A stretch of 17,556 nucleotides of DNA from Theodoxus fluviatilis (GCA_034096865.1 JAWQFJ010018708.1:1-17556), one strand, 5' to 3'; positions 7,340 through 16,415 are shown, numbered from the stretch's first letter. Notes: generated from the sequence alone by a model not told the origin. Numbers and translations are program-made.

Positions 7340-7552
7340 GGCGCAGGATCGAAATCGGGAAGTCCGTATCCAGGGGCGAGGGCGGCGCATGGGGCAGTGT
7401 GGGTGTGGGTCGCTCCGGCCTGCCTGTCCATGGAGCAAGTGGACCGCTCCTACCAGGACGCAATCTGCGGCGCCTTCGTGGCCGCCATGTGCTACCTCAA
7501 GGCGCGCAACACGCCCCCGCCCAAACCACGCGCCATCACCAAGGCTGAGCCG
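7340..7552 (+). CDS. Exon-like open stretch, family unknown
   Basis: The best coding signal in the window. The frame containing ATG 7430 is open from about 7307 to TAG 7607-7609, and from about 7388 to 7552 nearly every codon ends in G or C. The peptide GAVWVWVAPACLS, then MEQVDRSYQDAICGAFVAAM, then CYLKARNTPPPKPRAITKAEP looks like part of a folded domain followed by a Pro/Lys-rich linker. A donor-like CCG-GTAGCC follows at 7550-7555, after which the translation degenerates, so the exon probably ends there. The acceptor is unclear (GCGCAG at 7341-7346 or TCCAG at about 7369-7373). I cannot name the protein. The mirror copy is 13702-13914. Confidence 0.5.
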
Positions 7553-7629
7553 GTAGCCGTCCTCCCTGTGTGCTCCTCTGTGCTGTCTTGTCTTGTCAGC
7601 TGTCCATAGTGGGGGGCCATCCACAGCAG

Positions 7630-7861
7630 TTTGCATCGTGTTTCTAAGTCGCCTGTATGTGCGCGTTTGTACCTACGTAGGTGCGTGCATGCTCGCGCTT
7701 GTGTGGGATGTGCACATTCGCACACAGGCACACGCACAGGCACACGCTGGTACCACTATCTTCGACTCACTAATTCTGGCGCATATGTGCACGCGAGCAC
7801 ATGCACGAGCGCGGGCACGCACGCATGCATGCACACACATATATGCAATCGCGCGCGCGCG

Positions 7862-7892
<31 letters not shown>

Positions 7893-7925
7893 CACTACCA
7901 CCACCATCACCACCACCACCACCTT
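7630..7925. repeat. Alternating purine-pyrimidine block with CG, CA and CAC microsatellites
   Basis: Cryptic GT/GC/CA-rich sequence, then CG repeats (7850-7862), AC repeats (7865-7892) and CAC/ACC triplets (7893-7922). Long alternating CG/CA runs favour Z-DNA. All long frames across it (Thr-His, Ala-Arg or poly-His) are simple-sequence translations. The mirror is 13327-13624. Confidence 0.92.
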
Positions 7926-8130
7926 CTTCACCTTACTAAATATCATTCCTATCTTTTTTATGAAGTTGTTAAAACTCAATTTTGACTGTCTTTTAATAAC
8001 ATGAAGGATGTGTGCTTCATAGTGATGCTTGGTGTGGTTGCTGTCACTTCTCGAATGCATCATGAGCATTTGCAAAAGTAACGATGTTCATGGCGGGTGT
8101 TGGATGATGAGGAAATTCCAGTGGACAACG

Positions 8131-8470
8131 TCAACAGTTAACAAGAGGCCCTCACAAAGATTATTCCTAGCTCACCGCTTTTTTCCCGTGTTGGTACCAC
8201 CGGCCGAACCGACCCCCTACCTCGTCCCCCCAGGCTCCCGTATCGGCCTCCGTTGCAGTGGAGAGATATGCCTTCCATAATAGTTAATTGTCCCTGGTGC
8301 TTGTTACCGAGTGCCGACTAGATCCATCTACAAATCGAGTAATGATCATTCATGACATGGTTCGCGAGCCGTCTTGTAGTGCGCTGGTGTATTGCAAATA
8401 TTATCGTCCGACCAGGTCGACCTAAAGCGCAACAATAGTCCGATCGTGCAATTGTTCACCCGTTCATACT
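8131..8470. other. Block where the two arms disagree (340 versus 124 bases)
   Basis: Outside this block the arms match up to GGACAACG on one side and a TTTTACTCCAGC box on the other. Between them the left arm has 340 bases and the right arm (12990-13113) only 124. Short islands still correspond, for example CCATAATAGTTAATTGTCC against CCATTAATAGTTTATTGTCC, and GTATTGCAAATATTATCGTC against GTGCAATATTACTCGTC. The left version therefore looks like a stretched, error-laden or rearranged reading of the same sequence. No gene is visible. Confidence 0.6.
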
Positions 8471-8520
8471 CCTTTTTACTCCAGCACTAAGCATTTCTAG
8501 TCAAGCAGGCCTATTTGCAA

Positions 8521-9217
8521 CATTCTCTACTCTCTCCTCGTCTCAACTCGCTAGCTCTACCTACTCCTAGACCTCCATCCCTCTCTCGCCTCTCGTCTGC
8601 TCGTCTCTCTCTTCCCCCCATCCCCGCCCCCCCTCCCCCTTTGCATCTCCCCCTCTCTCTCCTCCCCCTCCTCCTTCTCTCCTCTCTCTTCTCTCTCTCG
8701 CTCTCTTCTCCTCTTCGTCTCTCTCTCATCTCATCTCTCCTCGCACCAGACCTCTCTTCTCTCTCCCCCGCTCACCGTCTTGCGCTCTCGCTCTCTCTCT
8801 TACTTACCACCTCCCCTCTCTGATCTCGACTCTATGTCTCTCGCTCTTAGCATGTATCTGTCTCTCTCTTATCCCCCCCCCAACCCGGCCTCCTCAAAGT
8901 CTACCCCCCACCCCCTCCTCGCTTCTCTCCTCATCATCACTCTCTCCCTCTCTCCTCCATCAGACTCTCCATATCCGTCTAAACAATGCTCTCTCTCTCT
9001 CTCTCTACTGTCCTTCTCTCTCTGCTATCTCTCTCTCTCTCTACTCTGCTCCTCTCTCTCTCTCTCTTATCTATCTCCCCCCTGCCCTCTGCTCTCCACC
9101 TCCTTCTCCCCCCCCCCCTCTCTCTGCTCTCTCACTCATCCTACTTCTCTCTCCTCTCTCCTCTCCCTCCCTCCCCTCCACCCCCCTCCCCTCCCCGTCA
9201 CTCCGTCTCTATCAGCC
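8521..9217. repeat. Long polypyrimidine (CT-rich) tract
   Basis: About 700 bases almost entirely of C and T on the plus strand, a mixture of CT repeats and C runs. It is capable of triplex (H-DNA) formation. The left copy is full of interruptions (for example TCAACTCGCTAGCTCTACC), whereas the mirror 12319-12948 has long pure GA runs at the corresponding places. The frames of 102 and 216 codons in it are Ser/Leu/Pro simple-sequence translations, not genes. Confidence 0.95.
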
Positions 9218-9381
9218 TGTAGTGAAGAGTGTGCTCAAGAGGTGTGTGTTGGCCATCCTTTTTCAAACATTACATTGCATTCATTCTTATTCGATGATTG
9301 CATCAGGAAAGACTGCGTAAAAAGGAAACCCATACATAGGTTTGATAATGGATTTTCAACTCCTCATTACAAACAGCACCG

Positions 9382-9416
<35 letters not shown>

Positions 9417-9427
9417 CCAATCTTCCT
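9218..9427. other. Non-coding link with C and CT run
   Basis: Unique sequence carrying a C run and CT repeats at 9381-9417. Compared with the mirror (12113-12316) the left copy has many single extra bases (CCTTTTT against CTTTT, GGTTTGA against GTTTTGA, TGGATTTT against TGATTT), the same duplication-type error as in 1-1180. Confidence 0.7.
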
Positions 9428-9455
9428 TGAGATACTTTCATTCCAAAACATTTTT

Positions 9456-9482
9456 GACTCACATGCGAAGCAAAAGTGAGTC
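9456..9482. repeat. Terminal hairpin of the dispersed repeat
   Basis: GACTCAC (9456-9462) is inverted as GTGAGTC (9476-9482) around a 13-base loop, preceded by TTTTT. It sits at the outer edge of the repeat block and is conserved in the mirror (12074-12080 and 12095-12101), so it may mark an element end. Confidence 0.6.
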
Positions 9483-9498
9483 TATGTACTCACCCGTG

Positions 9499-9541
9499 TC
9501 GTCCGTCCTGGCGTCCGGGCGTCCTGGCGTCCGGGCGTCCG
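9499..9541. repeat. GGGCGTCC short tandem array
   Basis: Imperfect repeats of an 8-9 base unit (CGTCCGGG / CGTCCTGG), one of two such arrays in this arm. The other is at 9968-10030, and the mirrors are at 11528-11586 and 12017-12060. In a mollusc setting such arrays often vary in copy number. Confidence 0.75.
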
Positions 9542-9822
9542 TGAAAAACTTTAACGTTGGATTTTTCTCGGAGACTATTAAGTCTATCAACACCCAATTT
9601 GGCATGATGGTGTATAATGACAACGCAGCAAAAAACATACATAGTGACTTGACCTTGCTTCAAGGTCAAGGTAGCAGGGGCCATAAATGTTGTCTAAAAA
9701 ACAGCCATTTTTCACATTTTTCCAATTTTCTCTGAAGTTTTTGAGATTGGATACCTGACCTATACATGGTATATAGGGCAAAGTAATCCCTATCTTTTGA
9801 TACCAGTTTGGTTGACCTTGCT

Positions 9823-9837
9823 TCAAGGTCAAGGTCA
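9823..9837 (+). promoter_or_regulatory. Extended DR0 nuclear-receptor site (sequence match only)
   Basis: TCAAGGTCAAGGTCA, an exact extended direct repeat with zero spacing: the published preference of NR6A1/GCNF, and overlapping two NR5A/ERR-type TCAAGGTCA half-sites. Further exact copies on the minus strand lie at 10562-10576, 11231-11245, 11386-11400 and 11720-11734. They belong to the dispersed repeat. Binding is not shown. Confidence 0.35.
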
Positions 9838-10688
9838 CAGGAGCTCCTTAAAGTTGGATTGTATACATATTTTGAAGTGACCTTGACCCTGAACTATGAA
9901 AGATAACTTTTCCAAACTTCATAACACTGTAGAACACATTTTATACATTCATAATAGGTCACCTGTGTTGTCCGTCCGGGCGTCCAGGCATCCGTCCGGG
10001 CGTCCGGGCAGACCGGGCGTCCGGGCGTCCTTTAATCCGTAAAAAACTTTAACGTTGGATTTTTCTCAGAGACTATTAAGTCTATCAACACCCAATTTGG
10101 CATGGTAGTGTAGGATGACAAGGCGTACAAAAACATACACAATGACTTGACTTTGCTTTAATGTCAAGGTCACAGTAACTCCTTAAAGTTGGATTGTATA
10201 CATATTTTGAAGTGACCTTGACCCTGAACTATGGAAGATAACTCTTCCAAACTTCATAACATTGTAGTACACATGTTATACTTTTATCATGAGACACATT
10301 TGGTTACATATCATCAAGGTCAAGGTCTCTTTGACCCTTATGAAATGTGACCAAAATGGGGTAGTGAACCACTCAAAGTGACCATATCTCATGGTAGAAA
10401 GTGCCAATAAGCACCATTGTGCTTCCTATGTCTTGAATTAACAGCTTTGTGTTGCATGACCTTCGATGACCTTGACATTGGGTCAAGGTCACGTGTATTT
10501 TGGTAGGAAAAATGTGTAAAGCATTTCTTAGTGTATGATGTCATTGCTAGGTTTAGTTGTTTGACCTTGACCTTGAAGGACACCTTAAGATCAAGTGTCA
10601 AAAACAAGGGACTGCCACGGCACTAGAATAAAAGTCTAAAACACGGTGAGGTTTTGATGGCCGCGTATAATACAAAACAAATACAAAA

Positions 10689-10744
10689 CATTAGAAGGTA
10701 AAACAACGCAAATGTTCGGCTAAAAAGCCTTCATCAGGCGCACA
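10689..10744 (-). ncRNA. Mirror copy of the hammerhead-like core
   Basis: Exact reverse complement of the element at 10805-10860, with the CTGATGA box at 10737-10731 on the minus strand. It adds no independent evidence because it belongs to the perfect palindrome. Confidence 0.22.
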
Positions 10745-10804
10745 ATTAAAACTTACTGGAGGGCGGACAAAAGTACTTTTGTCCGCCCTCCAGTAAGTTT
10801 TAAT

Positions 10805-10860
10805 TGTGCGCCTGATGAAGGCTTTTTAGCCGAACATTTGCGTTGTTTTACCTTCTAATG
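10805..10860 (+). ncRNA. Hammerhead-ribozyme-like core (degenerate)
   Basis: The strand reads CTGATGA at 10812-10818, then a hairpin (GGCT, TTTT loop, AGCC; 10820-10831), then GAAC at 10832-10835. This is the order of a hammerhead core: CUGAUGA, stem II, GAAA. Such ribozymes are established in Penelope-like retroelements and retrozymes. Departures: an extra A at 10819 before stem II, C instead of A after GAA, and no stem I or stem III I can pair convincingly. It is either a decayed ribozyme from a retroelement end or a chance hairpin. Confidence 0.25.
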
Positions 10861-10926
10861 TTTTGTATTTGTTTTGTATTATACGCGGCCATCAAAACCT
10901 CACCGTGTTTTAGACTTTTATTCTAG

Positions 10927-12112
10927 CTGGCCTGGCTAGTCCCTTGTTTCTGACACTTGATCTTAAGGGGTCCGTCAAAGGTCATAGGTTCAAACAACAC
11001 TTAAACCTAGCAATGACATCATACACTAAGAACGGCTTATACACATTGTTGCCTACCAAAATGCATGTGACCTTGACCCAAGGTCAAGGTCATCCAAGGT
11101 CATGCAACACAAAGCTGTTAATTCAAGACATAGGAAGCACAATGGTGCTTATTGGCACTTTCTACCATGAGATATGGTCACTTTTAGTGGTTCACTACCC
11201 CATTTTGGTCACATTTCATAAGGGTCAAAGTGACCTTGACCTTGATGATATGTGACCAAATGTGTCTCATGATGAAAGTATAACATGTGTACTACAATGT
11301 ATGAAGTTTGGAAGAGTTATCTTCCATAGTTCAGGGTCAAGGTCACTTCAAAATATGTATACAATCCAACTTTAAAGAGTTCCTGTGACCTTGACCTTGA
11401 AGCAAGGTCAAGTCACTGTGTATGTTTTTGTACGCCTTGTCATCCTACACTATCATGCCAAATTGGGTGTTGATAGACTTAATAGTCTCCGAGAAAAATC
11501 CAACGTTAAAGTTTTTTACGGATTAAAGGACGCCCGGACGCCCGGTCTGCCGGACGCCCGACCGGACGCCCGGACGCCCGGACGGATAACACAGGTGACC
11601 TATTATGAAAGTATAACATGTGTACTACAGTGTTATGAAGTTTGGAAAAGTTATCTTTCATAGTTCAGGGTCAAGGTCACTTCAAAATATGTATACAATC
11701 CAACTTTAAAGAGCTCCTGTGACCTTGACCTTGAAGCAAGGTCAATCAAACTGGTATCAAAAGATAGGGATTACTTTGCCCTATACACCATATATAGGTC
11801 AGGTATCCAATCTCAAAAACTTCAGAGAAAATTGGGAAAATGTGAAAAATGGCTGTTTTTTAGACAACATTTATGGCCCCTGCGACCTTGACCTTGAAGC
11901 AAGGTCAAGTCACCATGTATGTTTTTTGAGGCCTTGTCATCATACACCATCATGCCAAATTGGGTGTTGATAGACTTAATAGTCTCCGAGAAAAATCCAA
12001 CGTTAAAGTTTTTCACGGACGCCCGGACGCCCGGACGCCCGGCCGCCCGGACGGACGACACGGGTGAGTACATAGACTCACTTTTGCTTCGCATGTGAGT
12101 CAAAAAGACGTC
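10927..12112. repeat. Dispersed repeat, mirror copy
   Basis: Reverse complement counterpart of 9430-10622, with the same order of units. It differs by scattered substitutions as well as indels: for example, at the second A/B junction the left arm reads CTTTAATGTCAAGGTCAC where this arm (minus strand) reads CTTCAAGGTCAAGGTCAC. Short frames across it such as MTLTLKQGQ are translations of the CCTTGACC boxes. Confidence 0.75.
12074..12101. repeat. Terminal hairpin, mirror copy
   Basis: GACTCAC...GTGAGTC with a 14-base loop followed by AAAAAG; mirror of 9456-9482. The one-base loop difference is another arm discrepancy. Confidence 0.6.
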
Positions 12113-12119
12113 GGGGGAT

Positions 12120-12165
<46 letters not shown>

Positions 12166-12318
12166 CGGTGCTGTTTGTAATGAGGAGTTGAAATCATTAT
12201 CAAAACTATGTATGGTCCTTTACGCAGTCTTTACTGTATGCATCATCGAATAAGAATGAATGCATTAATGTTGAAAAGATGGCCAACACACACTCTGAGA
12301 CACTCTTCACACAGGCTG

Positions 12319-12361
12319 ATAGAGACGGAGTGACGGGGAGGGAGGGGGGGAGGGAGGGAGG

Positions 12362-12412
<51 letters not shown>

Positions 12413-12882
12413 AGAGAGATAGAGAGAGAGGGGGGGGGATGAAGAGAGAGAGAGAGAGAGAGAGAGAGACAGTACAGACAGAGAGGACGACAGGAGAGAG
12501 AGAGAGAGAGAGCATTGTTTAGACGGATATGGACAGTCTGATGGAGGAGAGAGGGAGAGAGTGATGATGAGGAGAGAATAGAGGAGGGGGTGTGGGGTAG
12601 ACTTTGAGCAGGCCGGGTTGGGGGGGGGATAAGAGAGAGACAGACTCTAGAGGAGAGACAGAGAGTCGAGATCTGAGAGGGGAGGTGGTAAGTAAGAGAG
12701 AGAGAGAGAGCGCAAGACGGTGAGCGGGGGAGAGAGAAGAGAGGTCTGGTGCGAGGAGAGATGAGATGAGAGAGAGACGAAGAGGAGAAGAGAGCGAGAG
12801 AGAGAAGAGAGAGGAGAGAAGGAGGAGGGGGAGGAGTGAGAGGGGGAGATGCAAAGGGGGTGGGGGGGCGGGGATGGGGGGA

Positions 12883-12948
<66 letters not shown>
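12319..12948. repeat. Long polypurine (GA-rich) tract, mirror copy
   Basis: Reverse complement counterpart of 8521-9217, about 65 bases shorter, with uninterrupted GA at 12894-12947 and 12366-12402. It is the cleaner of the two copies. Confidence 0.95.
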
Positions 12949-12950
<2 letters not shown>

Positions 12951-13326
12951 TCAAATAAGCCGCTAGAAATGCTTAGCTGGAGTAAAAGGAGAACGGGAAC
13001 GGGTATTCTTGAACCTGCGACGAGTAATATTGCACTCGCGCCATTCATATACACACCGGACAATAAACTATTAATGGCAATCAACGAGACAGCCTGGGTC
13101 GAGACGGGACCTGCGTTGTCCACTGGAATTTCCTCATCATCCAACACCCGCCATGAACATCGTTACTTTTGCAAATGCTCATGATGCATTCGAGAAGTGA
13201 CAGCAACCACACCAAGCATCACCTATGAAGCACACATCCTTCATGTTATTAAAAGACAGTCAAAATTGAGTTTTGGCGAGCAAAACAACTTCATAAAAAA
13301 GATAGGAATGATATTTAGTAAGGTGA

Positions 13327-13361
13327 AGAAGGTGGTGGTGGTGGTGATGGTGGTGGTAGTG

Positions 13362-13392
<31 letters not shown>

Positions 13393-13624
13393 CGCGCGCG
13401 CGCGATTGCATATATGTGTGTGCATGCATGCGTGCGTGCCCGCGCTCGTGCATGTGCTCGCGTGCACATATGCGCCAGAATTAGTGAGTCGAAGATAGTG
13501 GTACCAGCGTGTGCCTGTGCGTGTGCCTGTGTGCGAATGTGCACATCCCACACAAGCGCGAGCATGCACGCACCTACGTAGGTACAAACGCGCACATACA
13601 GGCGACTTAGAAACACGATGCAAA
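13327..13624. repeat. GGT, TG and CG microsatellite block, mirror copy
   Basis: Reverse complement of 7630-7925: GGT triplets (13327-13363), TG repeats (about 13360-13391), CG repeats (13392-13403) and the cryptic region beyond. A 9-base insertion relative to the left arm lies just outside it, near 13274-13286. Confidence 0.92.
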
Positions 13625-13701
13625 CTGCTGTGGATGGCCCCCCACTATGGACAGCTGACAAGACAAGACAGCACAGAGGAGCACACAGGGAGGACGGCTA
13701 C

Positions 13702-13914
13702 CGGCTCAGCCTTGGTGATGGCGCGTGGTTTGGGCGGGGGCGTGTTGCGCGCCTTGAGGTAGCACATGGCGGCCACGAAGGCGCCGCAGATTGCGTCCTG
13801 GTAGGAGCGGTCCACTTGCTCCATGGACAGGCAGGCCGGAGCGACCCACACCCACACTGCCCCATGCGCCGCCCTCGCCCCTGGATACGGACTTCCCGAT
13901 TTCGATCCTGCGCC
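13702..13914 (-). CDS. Mirror copy of the exon-like stretch
   Basis: Reverse complement of 7340-7552 with the same translation. The opposite-strand frame here (13618-14094, 158 codons) is longer, but it is Gly/Arg/His-rich and reads as an antisense shadow of the GC-rich codons. Confidence 0.5.
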
Positions 13915-14510
13915 GCGGCAGACTCTACCGTTGTCTTGCGGTGTCAAATGGCCAAGGGGTGGGGAGGGAAATGTCTCTGTTGTCCTTTGGTACCAACCCT
14001 GAACAGGTCAGGCGGACGTGGGTTCAGAACAGAAGAAGGCCTGACAGCAGTTAGAACAATGTCACTGATAAGCAGATGTATGGTTCGTGACTAAAATCAA
14101 GCGGGATTCAGAAAAGTAAGTTCAGTTTTTCTTCTCTTTAACTGCACGTTTCGAACTTAATGGAGTGTGTAAATACTATGTGAATCCGACCTTTTCATCA
14201 CTACGACACGAGGGCCGAAAACTACAGGCAGCACAAGAGTCGCACACAATGAACACAATGGCAGACTCTGGCTCTGGCTCAACACGAATACTTAAGTCCA
14301 CAAAGAGGGGAACGAGCAAACTAATCAACGCCCACGACGACCGCTCAGTTGCTTCCTGCCATGCGAAGAGCGGAGCGCTTCGGAACCCCAAGGCACGCTG
14401 ACATCCAGGACATGCGTGAAGTCCTAATCCATAACACAAGGCTGACCGACCCGACAGGTCACGTCCTTCACGTGGGCAACGGCGTCAGGAGATGACCCGC
14501 CACCACGAAG

Positions 14511-14515
14511 TGTGT

Positions 14516-14557
<42 letters not shown>
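14511..14557. repeat. TG microsatellite followed by poly-G
   Basis: Mirror of 6698-6742: about ten TG units running into about 28 consecutive G. Confidence 0.95.
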
Positions 14558-14562
<5 letters not shown>

Positions 14563-14592
14563 ACAGCCTCGAGAAACTCGGCAGCGCTGGGA

Positions 14593-14642
14593 GTGTGGAC
14601 AGGTCACCCAGCTGGAAGTGTGGACAGGTCACCCAGCTGGAA
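14593..14642. repeat. 25-bp tandem duplication, mirror copy
   Basis: Reverse complement of 6610-6659, with both units identical. Confidence 0.9.
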
Positions 14643-14863
14643 GTGACGCCGACCAAAGTGGTCGATCAGGGCGGACGTCCAGCACAGGTGGTCACTCAAG
14701 CAAGGAGGACAGCAGCTCAGCTTCCGGCAGGCGTCAAAGGGCCGTCTCTGTGGACAGCGGGTCGATGCGGCCACCTGAGGACTTCATCGTCCCTCCCTCC
14801 ACGGGGCAGTCACGTCTTTGGTTGGATGTTTGGATTGAATGTGAGTGTGCGAGTCTGGCATAG
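14618..14863 (+). CDS. Mirror copy of the Ser-rich exon-like stretch
   Basis: Same 81-codon translation as 6389-6634 on the opposite strand, preceded by the same 25-bp duplication. It is the palindromic partner and not an independent gene. Confidence 0.4.
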   Translation: MWTGHPAGSDADQSGRSGRTSSTGGHSSKEDSSSASGRRQRAVSVDSGSMRPPEDFIVPPSTGQSRLWLDVWIECECASLA

Positions 14864-15995
14864 AATGACTTTGAAGTAACGTCACGTGTGCTCAGTTTGA
14901 CTTTTGCACCGACTAGATTGACGTGACTGAAAATTTGAAAAACAAGGAAGTTGATTTGATGGGAAAACTACGGCAATGTCTTCAAATGCACAGCCTTAGT
15001 TGCAGAAACAATGTGAGTAGGAAGTCATCTGTTGTCAAGAGGTTTGCTTCCGGGATCTGAAAGGGCTCATCAATGTGGCGGAAGCTTGGAAGTCAGACTC
15101 ATCGATCACTAATGAACCGTGTCTTTTTGTCTCACCCTCACAATGCAGTTGCCGCCCTTTAAAAAACCACGGCACGTTATCAGTTCACACTGAGCGGAAG
15201 CGCTCCTGATTATTTCCTCTTGAATGCTGTTTATGATTTTAAAAATGAACTCTGCTCTATACAAATGTCTCGGTTTATATTCAGATCAGGATTGGCACGT
15301 TCCAAAAGGCGTCAAACACTATTATGTCGAGTTTTCAACCACATGACAATGGTCCTTTCGGCTTTTGCGGGTGCGTTGAGTAAATTTCCATAGAGATCGC
15401 GTGGTGGTAGTCAGAGTAATGTATCACGGTTGGGAAATAAGCTCGAACGTCAGCAGCAGCAGCAGGAAAGCCACGGTGGACGGAGAGAACTTGAAACTGC
15501 TCACAACTCGCTAACCAGTTCGAGGGCGATGCGTCATATAGTCTGACACCAATGCGAGCTATAAAATCTCCCTCACTCAAACTGGTCTTACGTATTGTAA
15601 CTTGGCAGATTTCGTCTAACTCGATTCTGCATTGCCGGCAACGCTGATGAAGGCCTAAACTATTATTTCTGACAGGAAAATTCAACTGGGAATTATCAAC
15701 ACGTGCAGTCAATACAGTGAAAAGGAGGCCATCACACCGGTTGTGCAAGGTTCATGCCTTGCACACACAAAAGCGCGGCTGCGGGTGTCCCCTGGAGAAC
15801 AGGCCTGGCAGCAGACATCGCCAATGATCTCGGTATTTCCCAGAGCGTCGCCAGTTCCGAATCACAAACTACACAGCGCAAAGGACACACTCGCTCTTTG
15901 GGGAAACACCTTGCTTGAATTCAAGTCCTGCTTTGCGACAGCGGTCCCTTTCGCTCGGCTTGCGCTCTGAACATGCATGGTTTTAGTAATTATAG

Positions 15996-16415
15996 ATGCG
16001 GGAGTGCAGCACTGAGACATCCATCACACTGTCGCCAGGCGATCACTGGGAAGCGGAGCTGTCAACAGTGGTGTCCACGGCTGTCCACTCTGCACAGACG
16101 GGTAGCACGCAGGTCAGGTCGATGTTCTCTCAGCCGGACCCGACTCCAGGCACGCTGATGTACATGCAGACGAGAAAGCAATCGCGACGCCTGCGTCGTG
16201 TATAAGTTCAACCGGATATCAACACTGACCACATGGTCTCGAAGGTGAAGGTCGAAGGAACAGGCGGTTCCCGGCCTCTGACGGCAGTGCAGGGAAGGAG
16301 AGCCCACTCACCCACCATCGATCTCTGGCGCCCAAACGACGCCAATGCTAAAACAATTTCCACCTCGGCGCAGAGGGTGAAGACACACAGCAAAGACGGC
16401 GAGACTACACTTTAA
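15996..16415 (+). CDS. Mirror copy of the frame with an in-frame stop
   Basis: Identical in translation to 4837-5256, including the interrupting TAA (16203-16205). The stop is present in both arms, so if the arms are independently sequenced it is not a random base-calling error. Confidence 0.35.

Larger units (their letters stand above)
9430..10622. repeat. Dispersed repeat rich in AAGGTCA boxes and GGGCGTCC arrays
   Basis: The block begins with a hairpin (9456-9482) and a GGGCGTCC-type array (9499-9541), then unit A (9541-9690), an intervening 150 bases, and unit B (9838-9967). A second GGGCGTCC array (9968-10030) follows, then second copies of A (10038-10170) and B (10172-10310) without the intervening segment, and a unique tail to 10622. 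At least 14 AAGGTCA/TGACCTT boxes are scattered through it. The look is that of high-copy repeats in gastropod and bivalve genomes, from general familiarity and not a search. It has no coding capacity. Confidence 0.75.
3696..10774. repeat. Inverted repeat B, left arm (about 7.1 kb)
   Basis: Every landmark in this arm recurs in reverse complement in 10775-17556. Pairs obey start + partner = 21252 from 3696 to about 7000, 21254 to about 7960, and then drift to 21549 at the centre because the copies differ by indels. Open frames of 149, 158, 121 and 137 codons are identical or nearly so in both arms. 3696-8130 is almost base-identical; 8131-9430 is noisy and longer than its mirror; 9430-10622 differs by scattered substitutions and indels; 10623-10774 is perfect. 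Confidence 0.97.
10623..10926. repeat. Perfect 304-bp palindrome at the fold, no spacer
   Basis: I checked base by base that 10623-10774 is the exact reverse complement of 10775-10926, with the axis between 10774 and 10775 inside AAAAGTACTTTT. The first mismatch is at 10622/10927. The ends read CTAG...CTAG. Such a sequence would extrude as a cruciform and is usually unstable when cloned, so its presence with zero spacer is a classic fold-back signature. Confidence 0.97.

Noticed and set aside
7593..8004. Frames giving Thr-His, Ala-Arg and poly-His proteins
   Set aside because: Simple-sequence translation of CA, CG and CAC microsatellites, with no unique protein-like portion.
8515..9430. Open frames of 102 and 216 codons rich in Ser, Leu and Pro
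   Set aside because: They are translations of the CT-rich tract; every frame is open because C/T triplets contain no stops. The mirror frames at 12307-12954 and 12647-13147 are rejected for the same reason.
9499..10030. GGGCGTCC arrays as a possible CRISPR-like array
   Set aside because: Units are 8-9 bases, directly abutting and variable, with no spacers; the DNA is eukaryotic.
10623..10926. The central palindrome as a stand-alone fold-back transposon with CTAG ends
   Set aside because: The inverted symmetry does not stop at the CTAG ends but continues for about 6.6 kb on each side, so the core is only the axis of the larger structure.
13618..14094. 158-codon plus-strand frame
   Set aside because: Antisense of the G/C-ending codons of the exon-like stretch 7340-7552 mirror. 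Gly/Arg/His-rich composition is typical of such shadows.
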